A stretch of 64,000 bases of DNA, from contig MNQT01000014.1 in the NCBI GenBank assembly GCA_001915575.1, forward strand, positions 1 to 64,000, read 5' to 3'. How positions within the stretch are numbered: the first letter of the stretch is position 1; the number at the start of each line of letters is the position of its first letter. The position numbers were made by a program, and so were the translations under genes. The notes beneath the pieces are model-generated. The model had not been told where the DNA came from and searched no databases. It was given only the letters and a program-made list of their open reading frames with translations. Source of the stretch: Bacteroides sp. CAG:1060_57_27. GTDB taxonomy: Bacteria; Bacteroidota; Bacteroidia; Bacteroidales; UBA932. Shown in pieces: positions 46,425-55,992 of the stretch.

Positions 46425-46434
46425 CCGACAGGAT

Positions 46435-47220
46435 ATGCTGGGATTCTTAAACTTCACTCTGATCGACCTTCTGGACATCCTGATGGTCGCCGCTGTCATA
46501 TTCCTCGCATTCCGCTGGATCAGGGGCACCTCGGCGATCAACATCTTCATCGCGATAATAATAGTGCTGCTCGTGCAGATCCTCGCCTCGGCCATAGGCC
46601 TGAAGATGATTTCCTCCATAATCGGCACCCTTATCGACGTCGGTGCCGTGGCGATAATCGTAATCTTCCAGCCCGAGATCCGCCGCTTCCTCAACTCCGT
46701 CGGACGCAAGGCCGGCGACACCCTCGAGAAGAGGCCGATGCTCAAGAAGCTGTTCATAAGGGGCGGCGCCGACGGCGTGGACACGAAGGATGTCGCGGAA
46801 ATAGCCCAGGCCTGCAAGGAGATGTCGGACCAGAAGACGGGAGCACTGATAATAATACGCCGCAAAGACACGCTCGAAGACATAATAGACACGGGCGACA
46901 CCATAGACGCCCGCATAAGCTGCCGTCTGATTATGAACATCTTCTACAAGAACTCCCCCCTGCACGACGGCGCCATGGTCATCGGCGGCGGACGGATAAT
47001 CGCAGCCCGCTGCACCCTCCCCATAACCGAGAGGACCGACCTGCCGGCGAGGCTCGGCATGCGGCACAAGGCCGCCGTGGGAATATCCGAGCAGAGCGAC
47101 GCGGACGTGGTGGTGGTCAGCGAACAGACCGGCAGGATATCGTTCGTCCGCCGCGGAACGCTCAAGACGGTGGACAGCATCAACAACCTCAAACTTCTAT
47201 TGGGAGAAAAGACAGAATGA
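46435..47220 (+). CDS. cdaA: Diadenylate cyclase (c-di-AMP synthase)
   Basis: 261 residues: two to three N-terminal membrane helices (about 8-75) and a DisA_N cyclase domain (about 110-245). The nucleotide-binding motifs are present as LHDGAMVI (DGA) and GMRHKAAVG (RHK where RHR is usual). It makes c-di-AMP from two ATP at the membrane, controlling potassium and osmotic balance and cell-wall integrity. The start is just behind a nearly leaderless promoter. The stop overlaps the mutS2 start by 3 nt (ATGA). Confidence 0.94.
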   Translation: MLGFLNFTLIDLLDILMVAAVIFLAFRWIRGTSAINIFIAIIIVLLVQILASAIGLKMISSIIGTLIDVGAVAIIVIFQPEIRRFLNSVGRKAGDTLEKRPMLKKLFIRGGADGVDTKDVAEIAQACKEMSDQKTGALIIIRRKDTLEDIIDTGDTIDARISCRLIMNIFYKNSPLHDGAMVIGGGRIIAARCTLPITERTDLPARLGMRHKAAVGISEQSDADVVVVSEQTGRISFVRRGTLKTVDSINNLKLLLGEKTE

Positions 47221-49688
47221 AAGACCTCAGACTGGAAAGCCGGCTCGGCTTCGACAAGATACGCAGGATGATTTCCGACTGCTGCCTCACGGACTACGCG
47301 GCAGACAGGGTGGAGAGGGAGGAGTTTTCCGACGACCCGGCACAAATCACCGAAAGGCTCGCGCTGACCGACGAGATGCGGCTGATAATGATGTTCGAGG
47401 ACAGTTTCCCCACGACAGGATACATAGACGCGCTCCCCTTCCTGGAGCCCCTGCAGAAAAGCGGCAGCTGCATCGACGTCCTCTCCCTCGGAAAGCTCAA
47501 GACGGCCACGGAGACCACGCGCAGGCTCACCCGCTTCTTCTCGTCGGTAAAGGACGGCATATATCCGAGGCTCAAGCACCTCGCCTCCGGGATATCCACG
47601 TTTCCGGAAGTGCAGCGCAGGATAGACGACATCCTCGACCGCTACGGAGACATCCGCGACTCCGCATCCGACGAACTGCTCGGCATCAGGGGACGCATAC
47701 GCAGCAAGGAGGCCGCGATATCGAAAAAGGCGGCGGCGATACTGCAGCAAGCACAGGCGAGCGGATACGCCGACGCCGACGCATCGGTCAACATAAGGGA
47801 CGGCAAGTACCTGATCCCGGTCAGCAGCTCGTCGAAGCGCAAGGTGCAGGGCTTCGTATACGACGAGTCCGCCTCGGGCAAGACCACATTCATAGAGCCC
47901 GCCGAGATAATCGAGCTCGAAAACGAGATAAGCAGCCTGCGCTTCGAGGAGACGAGGGAAATACAGAGGATACTCTACGAATTCAGCGAATTTCTCAGGC
48001 CGTATATCCCCGAGCTCGTCAAGGGCGCCGAGTTCATGGGCGAGACGGACTTCCTCATGGCCAAGGCCAAGACCGCGCTCGACTTCATAGCCGGTATGCC
48101 CATAATATCCGACGACGGCAGCCTCAGCCTGCGCAAGGCCAGGCATCCCCTGCTGGAGAAGGCTCTGAAGGCCGAAGGCAGGCAGATCGTCCCGCTTACC
48201 GTCACGCTCACCGACAGGAAGAGGCTGCTGCTGATTTCGGGCCCGAACGCCGGAGGAAAGTCGGTATGCCTGAAGACCACGGGACTGCTGCAGTACATGT
48301 TCCAGTGGGGCATGCTGATCCCGACCTCCGAGACCTCCGAACTGCCCGTCTTCAAGCGCATCATCGTAAGCATAGGAGACAACCAGAACATAGAGGACGA
48401 CCTCAGCACATACAGCTCCTTCCTGGCCGACATGCGGGACATGCTCTCCCGCGCCGACGAGGACACCCTGGTGCTGATAGACGAATTCGGCTCAGGCACC
48501 GAACCGGCTGCCGGCGGCGCCATAGCCGAAGCGATTCTCGCCGAACTCGACCGCAGGGGCGTGTACGGCGTCATCACCACGCACTACACCAATCTCAAGC
48601 TCTACGCCTCCGGCGCCGACACGAGGGTAATAAACGGAGCCATGCTCTACGACTCTTCGCGCATTGCGCCCATGTTCAAGCTGGAAATCGGCCTGCCGGG
48701 CAACTCGTTCGCATTCGAGCTGGCGCGCAAGATGAAACTCCCGGAAGCCATCGTCAAGGACGCGGAGAACCGCGCGGGAGAGGAGTTCGTCGGCATAGAA
48801 CGCAACCTGCGCAAGATAGCGCGCAACCGCCGGGCCCTCGACGAAAGGCTCCAGAAGGTCAAGGACAGCGACAAGAAGCTCTCGGGCCTCACCGAGAAAT
48901 ACCAGAAGGAGCTCGAAGACATAAAGAAAGTCCGCGAGGACATAATAAACGAAGCCAAGGCGCAGGCCGAAGAAATCGTCAAGGGAGCGGGACGCCAGGT
49001 CGAGAAGACCATACGCGACATACGCACCGCACAGGCTGAAAAGGAGCAGACCAAGGCGGCAAGGGCGGAGCTCCAGGGCTTCCTGGAGGCCATACGGCAG
49101 CACAAGGACACCGAGCGCAGGACCCGGGAGGAATATATCGACCGCAAGCTCGGACAGCTGCGCAGGCGCAACGCCAGGAAAGCCGGCGGCGAACAGGCAC
49201 AGCCCTCGAAGCCCTCCCCGCTAAAGGTCGGGGAGAAAGTGCGCGTCACAGACAACGGAATGGTCGGAGAGGTATCGAAGGTGAGCGCCAGGAACGTCAC
49301 TATCATAGTGGGGAACATCACCAGCACGATGTCCGCAGACAGGCTGGAGAGGATCTCCTCCAACGAGTTCCGTGAGGCTTCGCGCAAGACCGTCGCCCAC
49401 CAGCGGGGAAGCGCCGGCGAGGACGAGGCGATAAGGGAGAGGAAGCTCAACTTCTCTCCGGAGCTCGACATCCGGGGCGAGAGGCTGCAGGACGCCCTCA
49501 ACATAGTCACCCGCTACATAGACGACGCCATAATGCTGAACATAGGCAGCGTCCGCATCATCCACGGCAAGGGGACGGGCGTGCTGCGCGAAGAGATACA
49601 GAAATACCTCAGGACCATCCCCGGCGTGAGCGTAAGCGACGAGGACATACGCAACGGAGGGGCCGGAGTCACGGTCGTGAAGCTATGA
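47217..49688 (+). CDS. mutS2: Endonuclease MutS2
   Basis: 823 residues from ATG 47217, overlapping cdaA as ATGA. The ATPase domain has Walker A SGPNAGGKSVCLKTTG and Walker B VLIDEFGSGTEP. A long coiled coil (about 510-640) and a C-terminal Smr nuclease domain follow, with LDIRGERLQDAL and IHGKGTGVLRE. MutS2 acts on stalled or collided ribosomes and on recombination intermediates rather than mismatches. Neighbour of cdaA and yraN on the same transcript. Confidence 0.95.
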   Translation: MKDLRLESRLGFDKIRRMISDCCLTDYAADRVEREEFSDDPAQITERLALTDEMRLIMMFEDSFPTTGYIDALPFLEPLQKSGSCIDVLSLGKLKTATETTRRLTRFFSSVKDGIYPRLKHLASGISTFPEVQRRIDDILDRYGDIRDSASDELLGIRGRIRSKEAAISKKAAAILQQAQASGYADADASVNIRDGKYLIPVSSSSKRKVQGFVYDESASGKTTFIEPAEIIELENEISSLRFEETREIQRILYEFSEFLRPYIPELVKGAEFMGETDFLMAKAKTALDFIAGMPIISDDGSLSLRKARHPLLEKALKAEGRQIVPLTVTLTDRKRLLLISGPNAGGKSVCLKTTGLLQYMFQWGMLIPTSETSELPVFKRIIVSIGDNQNIEDDLSTYSSFLADMRDMLSRADEDTLVLIDEFGSGTEPAAGGAIAEAILAELDRRGVYGVITTHYTNLKLYASGADTRVINGAMLYDSSRIAPMFKLEIGLPGNSFAFELARKMKLPEAIVKDAENRAGEEFVGIERNLRKIARNRRALDERLQKVKDSDKKLSGLTEKYQKELEDIKKVREDIINEAKAQAEEIVKGAGRQVEKTIRDIRTAQAEKEQTKAARAELQGFLEAIRQHKDTERRTREEYIDRKLGQLRRRNARKAGGEQAQPSKPSPLKVGEKVRVTDNGMVGEVSKVSARNVTIIVGNITSTMSADRLERISSNEFREASRKTVAHQRGSAGEDEAIRERKLNFSPELDIRGERLQDALNIVTRYIDDAIMLNIGSVRIIHGKGTGVLREEIQKYLRTIPGVSVSDEDIRNGGAGVTVVKL

Positions 49689-50068
49689 GACCTTCCGGAG
49701 CCTCAGTCGGAAGGCTGGGAGAGGAACAGGCCGCACGATACCTGATCGGGCTCGGCCATAGCATCGTGGCACGGAATTGGAGAAGTTCGCACCTGGAGCT
49801 GGACATAGTCAGCATCAAGGGACGCGAGCTGCACATCGTCGAGGTCAAGAGCCGGACGGTTCCCGCAGAGCTTCCGCCGGAGGCGGGACTGAGCGCGGCA
49901 AAGAAGCGGCGCATGGTCGCGGCGGCGAAGGCCTTCCTGAACTCGGCGGAAAGGATGCGGCTTCCCTCCGACCTGGATGTCCATTTCGACGCCATAACGG
50001 TGCTCGTTGACGGACAGGACTTTGAAATAGAATACTATCCACAAGTTTTTATACCTATTTATGCTTAA
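49685..50068 (+). CDS. YraN family (UPF0102) endonuclease-like protein
   Basis: 127 residues with the endonuclease-fold signature: GRLGEEQAARYLIGLGHSI, then LELDIVSIKG and IVEVKSRT, a degenerate PD-(D/E)XK core. Function is unknown; it is linked to DNA or RNA repair. Its start overlaps the mutS2 stop (ATGA), and its end overlaps manC by 8 nt. Confidence 0.93.
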   Translation: MRPSGASVGRLGEEQAARYLIGLGHSIVARNWRSSHLELDIVSIKGRELHIVEVKSRTVPAELPPEAGLSAAKKRRMVAAAKAFLNSAERMRLPSDLDVHFDAITVLVDGQDFEIEYYPQVFIPIYA

Positions 50069-51155
50069 TAACCATTCATACTGCATAATAATGGCCGGCG
50101 GAGTCGGCTCCCGCTTCTGGCCCATAAGCAGGACCGACAGGCCGAAACAGTTCCTGGATCTCACTTCGGACGGGACTTCGCTGCTAAGACTCACCTACGA
50201 GAGGACCCGCGACCTGGTCCCGGACGAAAACATCTATGTGGTGAGCCTTGACCGCTACCACGAGCTCGTCAGGGAGAACCTTCCCGAACTCAGGGAGGAG
50301 AACCTGCTGCTCGAACCGTATAACCGCGACACGGCCCCGTGTCTCGCCTTCGCCGTATATACCATACTCAAGAGAGACCCTCTCGCCGTATGTCTCGTGA
50401 TGCCCTCGGACCAGATGATAGGCAACCACGAGGAGTTCAACCGCATCATAGCCAACGCGTTCTCGTATGCCGCAGGCACAGACGCCCTGATAACGATAGG
50501 AGTGGTGCCCACCAGGCCGGACACCAACTTCGGCTATATACAGATGATGGAGGACGGCAGGGGCGGCGACAGGCCGGTGAAGGTGAAGACCTTCACGGAG
50601 AAGCCGGACGAGGAACTGGCGAAGGTGTTCATCGACACGGGAGAGTTCCTGTGGAACACGGGTATCTTCATCTGGAAGGCCTCCGAGATCAAGAAGGAGC
50701 TAGAGCAGCACATGCCGGAGATCACCAGGCTCTGGGAGGGCTGGCAGGAGATGCTCGGCTCCGACGCGCAGAAGCAGTTCCTCGAAAGGATATATACCGA
50801 CATGCCCAAGGCATCGATAGACTACGCCCTAATGGAGAGGACGCACAACGCCTGGGTATACCCGGCGAAGTTCACCTGGGCCGACATAGGCAACTGGGAT
50901 TCGCTCTACGACTACCTCTCCACACACGACAGCGACGGCAACGCAATGAGCATACGCGAGAAGAGCCTCGTCAGCGAATGCCGCAACAACATAGTCTACT
51001 GCGACAAGCCCGGGAAGCTGCTCGCCCTGCGGGGGCTCGAAGACTTCATCGTCATCAATACGCCCGACGTGCTGATGATCTGCCCCAGGGACGTGGCGAA
51101 GCTCAAGGAATTCCTGTCGCAGCTGGCGATGCCGGAGTTTGAGGAATACAGATAG
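50061..51155 (+). CDS. manC: Mannose-1-phosphate guanylyltransferase
   Basis: 364 residues, making GDP-mannose from mannose-1-phosphate and GTP for surface polysaccharides and fucose. MAGGVGSRFWPISRTDRPKQ (residues 11-30) is the nucleotidyl-transferase signature with the catalytic Arg and Lys; TFTEKPDEELA and FTWADIGNWDSL are also typical. The C-terminal isomerase domain of bifunctional enzymes is absent. Overlaps yraN by 8 nt. Confidence 0.95.
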   Translation: MLNNHSYCIIMAGGVGSRFWPISRTDRPKQFLDLTSDGTSLLRLTYERTRDLVPDENIYVVSLDRYHELVRENLPELREENLLLEPYNRDTAPCLAFAVYTILKRDPLAVCLVMPSDQMIGNHEEFNRIIANAFSYAAGTDALITIGVVPTRPDTNFGYIQMMEDGRGGDRPVKVKTFTEKPDEELAKVFIDTGEFLWNTGIFIWKASEIKKELEQHMPEITRLWEGWQEMLGSDAQKQFLERIYTDMPKASIDYALMERTHNAWVYPAKFTWADIGNWDSLYDYLSTHDSDGNAMSIREKSLVSECRNNIVYCDKPGKLLALRGLEDFIVINTPDVLMICPRDVAKLKEFLSQLAMPEFEEYR

Positions 51156-51161
51156 TACGAC

Positions 51162-52307
51162 ATGGATTACCAGAGGCTTTTCGCTCAGGACGTGCACAAC
51201 TTCATGCGCTCCCCCGTCAGGGACATATTCAGGAAGGTAGACCTGAATTCGATATATTCGTTCGCCGGAGGCTATCCCGACCCGGCCACCTTCCCGATAG
51301 GGGAAATCCGGAAGATCTGCGACGGAGTGCTCGAAAGATACGGCGCCCGCGCGCTGCAGTACGGCGCGACCCAGGGGCTCACAGAACTGAGGGAAGTCCT
51401 CTCGCAAAGGTATTCCGTCCCGGTGGACAACATCCAGATCGTGACCTCCTCCCAGCAGGGCATAGACGTATGCACCAGGATACTCGCCGACCCGTCCGAC
51501 GTGATACTCACCTCCAATCCGACCTACCTCGGGGCGCTGCAGTCGTTCAAGTCGTACAGGGCCGATGTCATAGCCCTGGACAGCTTCGATGAAGAGAGCT
51601 GCGGAGTCAGGGCCGCCACGCTCGACAGGGCGAAGTTCTGCTATGTGATACCCGACTTCCAGAACCCCACCGGGCAGACCATGAGCCTGGACGAGAGGAA
51701 GGCCCTGGTGGAGATGTCGCGCCGCCACGGTTTCCTGATAGTAGAGGACAGCCCCTACAGGGAACTGAGGTATTCCGGCAGCCCCGTCCCCACGATATAC
51801 TCCCTCGCACCCGAAAGGACGCTGCACCTCGGATCCTTCTCGAAGATCTTCGCCCCGGGATTCAGGCTCGGCTGGATTTTCGGACCGCAGGAAGTGCTCG
51901 ACAAGATATATGTGTGCAAGCAGGCCCTCGACCTGTGCCCGCCCGTTCTCAACCAGTACATAGCCGCCGGATTCATGGGCAGCGGCGCGCTCGACAGGAA
52001 CCTCGCGAAGAGCATCGCATACTACCGCGACAAGAGGGACTACATGCTCTCGCTGCTTGAAAGGCACATGCCCTCCGGAGTGAGCTGGACACATCCCGAA
52101 GGGGGACTGTTCCTGTTTCTCACGCTACCGGAGGGCATCGATACCGTACAGCTGTACGAGCGGGCACTCGCTGCCGGGGTCGCCTATGTCGCAGGCTCCT
52201 TCTTCTATATCGACGGGAGCCGCCGCAACACCATGCGCCTCAACTTCTCCTTCCTCGACAAGTCGAGGATGGAGGAAGGGGTAAGGCTGCTCTCCGGCCT
52301 GCTCTGA
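51162..52307 (+). CDS. Class I/II PLP-dependent aminotransferase
   Basis: 381 residues of the fold-type I family, resembling 2-aminoadipate (LysN-like) and aromatic aminotransferases. The PLP lysine lies in LGSFSKIFAPGFRLGW, with SNPTYLGAL, YVIPDFQNPTGQTMS and an Arg near SRRNTMRLNFSF that would bind the substrate carboxylate. It may be the last gene of the cdaA run (6 nt from manC). The substrate is unknown. Because dapD and dapE are nearby and no dapC is seen, succinyl-DAP aminotransferase activity is a possibility. Confidence 0.85.
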   Translation: MDYQRLFAQDVHNFMRSPVRDIFRKVDLNSIYSFAGGYPDPATFPIGEIRKICDGVLERYGARALQYGATQGLTELREVLSQRYSVPVDNIQIVTSSQQGIDVCTRILADPSDVILTSNPTYLGALQSFKSYRADVIALDSFDEESCGVRAATLDRAKFCYVIPDFQNPTGQTMSLDERKALVEMSRRHGFLIVEDSPYRELRYSGSPVPTIYSLAPERTLHLGSFSKIFAPGFRLGWIFGPQEVLDKIYVCKQALDLCPPVLNQYIAAGFMGSGALDRNLAKSIAYYRDKRDYMLSLLERHMPSGVSWTHPEGGLFLFLTLPEGIDTVQLYERALAAGVAYVAGSFFYIDGSRRNTMRLNFSFLDKSRMEEGVRLLSGLL

Positions 52308-52363
52308 CCTGCTCTCGGGCCTCCCGTACAAGGCGCCATGCCGCGGAAAGCCCGAACATCATC

Positions 52364-53464
52364 CTATTCGTCAGAACTGTGGCGGATGTCGAGATATGCC
52401 CTCTCTGAATCGAGACATATCCTGTAGATGACTTCGCCCGTGGCGTATCTCACGGTCAGCGTCTCTCCTTCTGCGGGACGTCCGTTGTCCTCGAGGTAGC
52501 TTATGGCGTTCTGCGCGGTCTTGAGGTCTTCGTCGGACTCCTCGGAAACCAGCTTGGCGCTCGAGAAGGTACCGAGGTCGAGCTTCTCATCGGCGTTCTG
52601 CACATAGCTCTTCCAGAATTCCTCCCAGGCCTCCGGAGTCGAAGCCGACACAGGGGTCACGTCTATGTTCAGCACCTCGTCGGAATCGGGGTCGCCACAG
52701 ATGACGAAGTTCACGGGATTGCCGAGCACGTCGAAGGCGTCGTCGAGGGTGACGGTCTTTATCTTGTCCTCGTAGACCACAGTAGAGGTTATGAAGTTCT
52801 CGTTGAGGACACTTTCGTACTTGCTGTATATTATCGAAGGCGCAGTATCGTAGTGTACGACGTTGCGGCTCGCAGAGAGCAGTATGCCGCCCGTCCCGTT
52901 GTCAAGCAGGGGAACGGCTATGACCTCGCCGGGTATACAGTCGTATATCGCGCAGGCGAATATGCTGTCGTAACCGTCACCGGAGAGCAGCTCCTCCAGG
53001 GCCTCCAAACTACCGAGCTCTCCGAGATCGTCGAGCTCGCGGCCGTTGCCGCCCTGGATATAGGTACGGTACTTGGCCTTGACGAAGTCACCGAGAGATG
53101 AGACCGCAGGCTCGGAAGTGAAGTGCTCCCAGAGCTTCGTGCCGTTGGACGAATAGTCCACGGGCTGGGCGAGGACCTTGCTTACGTTGCCGTCATAGTC
53201 GCTGGTGACGAATATGTTGAGATGCATCGGAGCGCCGTTCACCTCACACTCCCCGCTCATGGTCACGACACCGTCACCCGTACCGAAGATATACTTGTCG
53301 TTCTCCTGCACGAACTGCGCGAACGGAGTGCCGACAGCCTTGGCGAACTGCTCGACATCGAAGTCGGCCCTATACACCGGTTCGTCTCCGTGTCTGTTGC
53401 ACGAGACGAATACGGCCGCAATGAGCATCAGTGATGATGCAATGGATAATCTGGTGGTTTTCAT
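52364..53464 (-). CDS. Hypothetical lipoprotein
   Basis: 366 residues with a classical lipoprotein signal ending VFVSC (Cys 22). The mature part is acidic with no motif I recognise. It is convergent with the aminotransferase gene and lies downstream of dapF on the same strand, but separated by 37 nt with no terminator seen. Bacteroidota genomes hold many such unassigned lipoproteins. Confidence 0.8.
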   Translation of the reverse strand: MKTTRLSIASSLMLIAAVFVSCNRHGDEPVYRADFDVEQFAKAVGTPFAQFVQENDKYIFGTGDGVVTMSGECEVNGAPMHLNIFVTSDYDGNVSKVLAQPVDYSSNGTKLWEHFTSEPAVSSLGDFVKAKYRTYIQGGNGRELDDLGELGSLEALEELLSGDGYDSIFACAIYDCIPGEVIAVPLLDNGTGGILLSASRNVVHYDTAPSIIYSKYESVLNENFITSTVVYEDKIKTVTLDDAFDVLGNPVNFVICGDPDSDEVLNIDVTPVSASTPEAWEEFWKSYVQNADEKLDLGTFSSAKLVSEESDEDLKTAQNAISYLEDNGRPAEGETLTVRYATGEVIYRICLDSERAYLDIRHSSDE

Positions 53465-53501
53465 ATCAATTGTCCTGTTTATCGGTTTATACTTTACTTT
53501 T

Positions 53502-54335
53502 TCAAACTATCTTCTCTGCCGGGCCGGTCAGGTGCACGCCGGAAAAACGCCTGCGTCCACTGGCGTCGGAATCCATGCGGAAATCCACGCGCAGGCTGTC
53601 CTTCCGGGCATGTACGTCTATCACGTACTCCCCTGCAGCACTTTCAGCCGCAAGCACGGAAGCTATGGCGGAGGCGACTATTCCCGTACCGCAGGCGAGG
53701 GTCTCGGCCTCTACGCCCTTCTCGAAGGTACGCACTTTCAGCGAGCCGTCGGGCAGCCTCTGCACGAAGTCTGCGTTCACTCCGGCAGGAGCGAAGGCCT
53801 CGTGACGGCGGTAGAAGGCTCCGAGTGTCTCTACGTCGAGCGCGTCGACGTCGTCCCCGAACAGCACGAAATGCCTCGTGCCCGTGTCGAGGAACCAGCC
53901 GCCCAGCACCGGACGGTAGTCGTCGACATCCTTCATTCCGAGGCAGACTGACGCAAGATTTCCCACACGGGAGAGTATACGCGCAGTATGCAGGCCGTCG
54001 GGGGCCTCGAAGACAAGGGTGTCTCCGCCGTCACGGGGACGGATGCCGAGGCTGTCGGCGAACGCGGCTATGCAGCGGCCGCCGTTGCCGCACATCATTC
54101 CGGACGAGCCGTCTGGATTGAAGAACTCCATTCTGAAATCGCTGCTTTCCGAGGATGAGAGTATCATAAGCCCGTCAGCTCCGACAGTACCGTCGGGCGC
54201 GGTGAAGCCGCCCTTCCTGGAGCAGAGTTCCCTCACCCTGCCCGGGTCGCGGTACGCCGGTACATCGACGCTGCGCCCGTCCAATACGATGAAGTCGTTG
54301 CCGGCGCCGGAGTATTTTTCGAGTTTCACATCCAT
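53502..54335 (-). CDS. dapF: Diaminopimelate epimerase
   Basis: 277 residues, converting LL- to meso-diaminopimelate for murein and lysine. The two catalytic cysteines are in MMCGNGGRC and LACGTGIVA; SGAGNDFIVLD marks the N-terminus. Last enzyme of the pathway and last gene of the dap run, 11 nt after dapD. Confidence 0.96.
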   Translation of the reverse strand: MDVKLEKYSGAGNDFIVLDGRSVDVPAYRDPGRVRELCSRKGGFTAPDGTVGADGLMILSSSESSDFRMEFFNPDGSSGMMCGNGGRCIAAFADSLGIRPRDGGDTLVFEAPDGLHTARILSRVGNLASVCLGMKDVDDYRPVLGGWFLDTGTRHFVLFGDDVDALDVETLGAFYRRHEAFAPAGVNADFVQRLPDGSLKVRTFEKGVEAETLACGTGIVASAIASVLAAESAAGEYVIDVHARKDSLRVDFRMDSDASGRRRFSGVHLTGPAEKIV

Positions 54336-54346
54336 AGTCCCGGCAC

Positions 54347-55120
54347 CTACCTGAGCATATCTTCGAGCGTGACGGAACCTGCGGTCTTGTCGTCACGGTA
54401 TTTCACTATCACGGGGCAGTACAGCGATACCCCCGAGCCTGCTGCCGGACCCCTGGAGAGAGGCTTGCTGCCGGAAACGACGACCGCTCCCTCGGGAACC
54501 ACCACCCTTCCGTCGGCGTTCCTGTCGAGGAACTCTCCGCGGGTGGCGTCGAATATCGCGGTGGAAGAAGTGATTATCACCCCTGAGGCGATCACCGCCC
54601 TCTCGCGTACTATCGTCCCTTCGTAGATGCCGCAGTTGCCGCCTATGAATGCGCCGTCCTCGACTATCGTCGGCATCGCGCCGGCGGGCTCGAGCACGCC
54701 GCCTATCTGGGTTGCCGCAGAGATATGGATATGCTTTCCTATCTGGGCGCAGGAGCCTATCGTGACATGGCTGTCGACCATGGTGCCCTCGTCGACGAAC
54801 GCGCCGGCGTTGATATACGAGGGAGGCATGACTATCGCCCCGGGAGCCACATACGCTCCCCTCCTAACGGAGCTGCCACCGGGAACTATGCGCACTCCGT
54901 CCCCGAGGCCGAAACGCCTCGGAGGAAAGGTATCCTTGTCGAAGAACGGGAAGCGCCCCTCGCTCATGTCGCACATCTTTCCGAGCCTGAATCCTGCGAG
55001 TATCACCTCCTTGACCCAGGAGTTCACCTTCCAGACGCCGTCCACCTTCTCGGCGACGCGCAGCTGCCCGGTCTCCAGGGCAGACATCACCTCGTCAAAC
55101 TTCTCAAGACTTATTTCCAT
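54347..55120 (-). CDS. dapD: Tetrahydrodipicolinate N-succinyltransferase
   Basis: 257 residues: a short helical N-domain with LETGQLRVAEKVDGVWKVN, then a left-handed beta-helix of hexapeptide repeats (about 85-200; YINAGAFVDEGTMVDSHVTI) and the C-terminal SLYCPVIVKY. It uses succinyl-CoA to open tetrahydrodipicolinate, committing the cell to the succinylase route. It overlaps dapA by 10 nt. Confidence 0.95.
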   Translation of the reverse strand: MEISLEKFDEVMSALETGQLRVAEKVDGVWKVNSWVKEVILAGFRLGKMCDMSEGRFPFFDKDTFPPRRFGLGDGVRIVPGGSSVRRGAYVAPGAIVMPPSYINAGAFVDEGTMVDSHVTIGSCAQIGKHIHISAATQIGGVLEPAGAMPTIVEDGAFIGGNCGIYEGTIVRERAVIASGVIITSSTAIFDATRGEFLDRNADGRVVVPEGAVVVSGSKPLSRGPAAGSGVSLYCPVIVKYRDDKTAGSVTLEDMLR

Positions 55121-55992
55121 AGCTGTGCAAGTATTTCATCCATAAGGGCGACCGTACTTTCGGACGCGCTGCTGAGAGGCAGGCGTACCTCGCTGCGCAT
55201 CAGTCCCATGAGCGAAAGCGCAGCCTTGGCCGGAACGGGATTGGACTCGGCGAAGCAGGCCTTGAACAGAGGGAGCAGCTTCAGGTGCAGGCTCCTGGCC
55301 TCGGGAAGGTCGCAGCGCAGCATGGCCGCCGCCATCCGTGTCACCTCCGCGGGGGCTATGTTGGACGCCACGCTGATCACTCCGGACGCGCCTGCCGCCA
55401 TAAGGGCGAGGGTCATGTCGTCGTCGCCGCTCAGCACGGAGAAGCCCTCGGGTGCAGTCCTGAGGATTTCGCTCACCTGGGCGAAGTTGCCGGAAGCCTC
55501 CTTGGTCGCGATGATGCCCGGGCAATCCTCCGCGAGCCTCACGGCGGTCTGTGCGCTCATGTTCGCGCCAGTCCTGCCGGGCACGTTATACATGACTATC
55601 GGCAGGGGGCTCCTTTCCGACACCGCCTTGAAATACATGTACTGCCCTTCCTGGGTAGGCTTGTTGTAATAGGGCACCACCACGAGGAAGGCGTCCGCAC
55701 CGCAGGGGGCGAGCAGGGAGATATTCTCGAGCGTAGCGTCGAGAGAGTTCGAGCCGACTCCCGCGACTATGGGCGTATCGGGAGCGAGTTCGCGCGTCAT
55801 GCGCAGCAGGCGCGTCTTCTCGTCAGGGGAAAGCGTAGGGGTCTCCCCTGTCGTGGCCAGGGGCACGAGGAAGTCGACACCCGCCCCGAGCTGCCTGCGC
55901 ACGAGCCTGCCGTAGGCCTCGTAATCGACCTTTCCGTCGCAGAACGGGGTCACGAGGGCGGTTCCGCAGCCTTTCAACCTGTCTGTCATCAT
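55111..55992 (-). CDS. dapA: 4-hydroxy-tetrahydrodipicolinate synthase
   Basis: 293-residue TIM-barrel condensing aspartate semialdehyde with pyruvate. The Schiff-base Lys lies in IIATKEASGN, the Tyr in MYNVPGRTG, and GTTGETPTL-like LATTGETPTLS binds pyruvate. It overlaps dapB by 4 nt. Confidence 0.96.
   Translation of the reverse strand: MMTDRLKGCGTALVTPFCDGKVDYEAYGRLVRRQLGAGVDFLVPLATTGETPTLSPDEKTRLLRMTRELAPDTPIVAGVGSNSLDATLENISLLAPCGADAFLVVVPYYNKPTQEGQYMYFKAVSERSPLPIVMYNVPGRTGANMSAQTAVRLAEDCPGIIATKEASGNFAQVSEILRTAPEGFSVLSGDDDMTLALMAAGASGVISVASNIAPAEVTRMAAAMLRCDLPEARSLHLKLLPLFKACFAESNPVPAKAALSLMGLMRSEVRLPLSSASESTVALMDEILAQLWK

Noticed and set aside
46302..46940. Long N-terminal extension of rplC
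   Set aside because: It is antisense to cdaA and crosses the rplC promoter. L3 begins at [10 protein letters not shown].
46317..47216. A 1123-residue plus-strand frame starting long before MutS2
   Set aside because: The first 300 codons run out of frame through cdaA, with a low-complexity Arg/His-rich translation and no family match. MutS2 begins at 47217.
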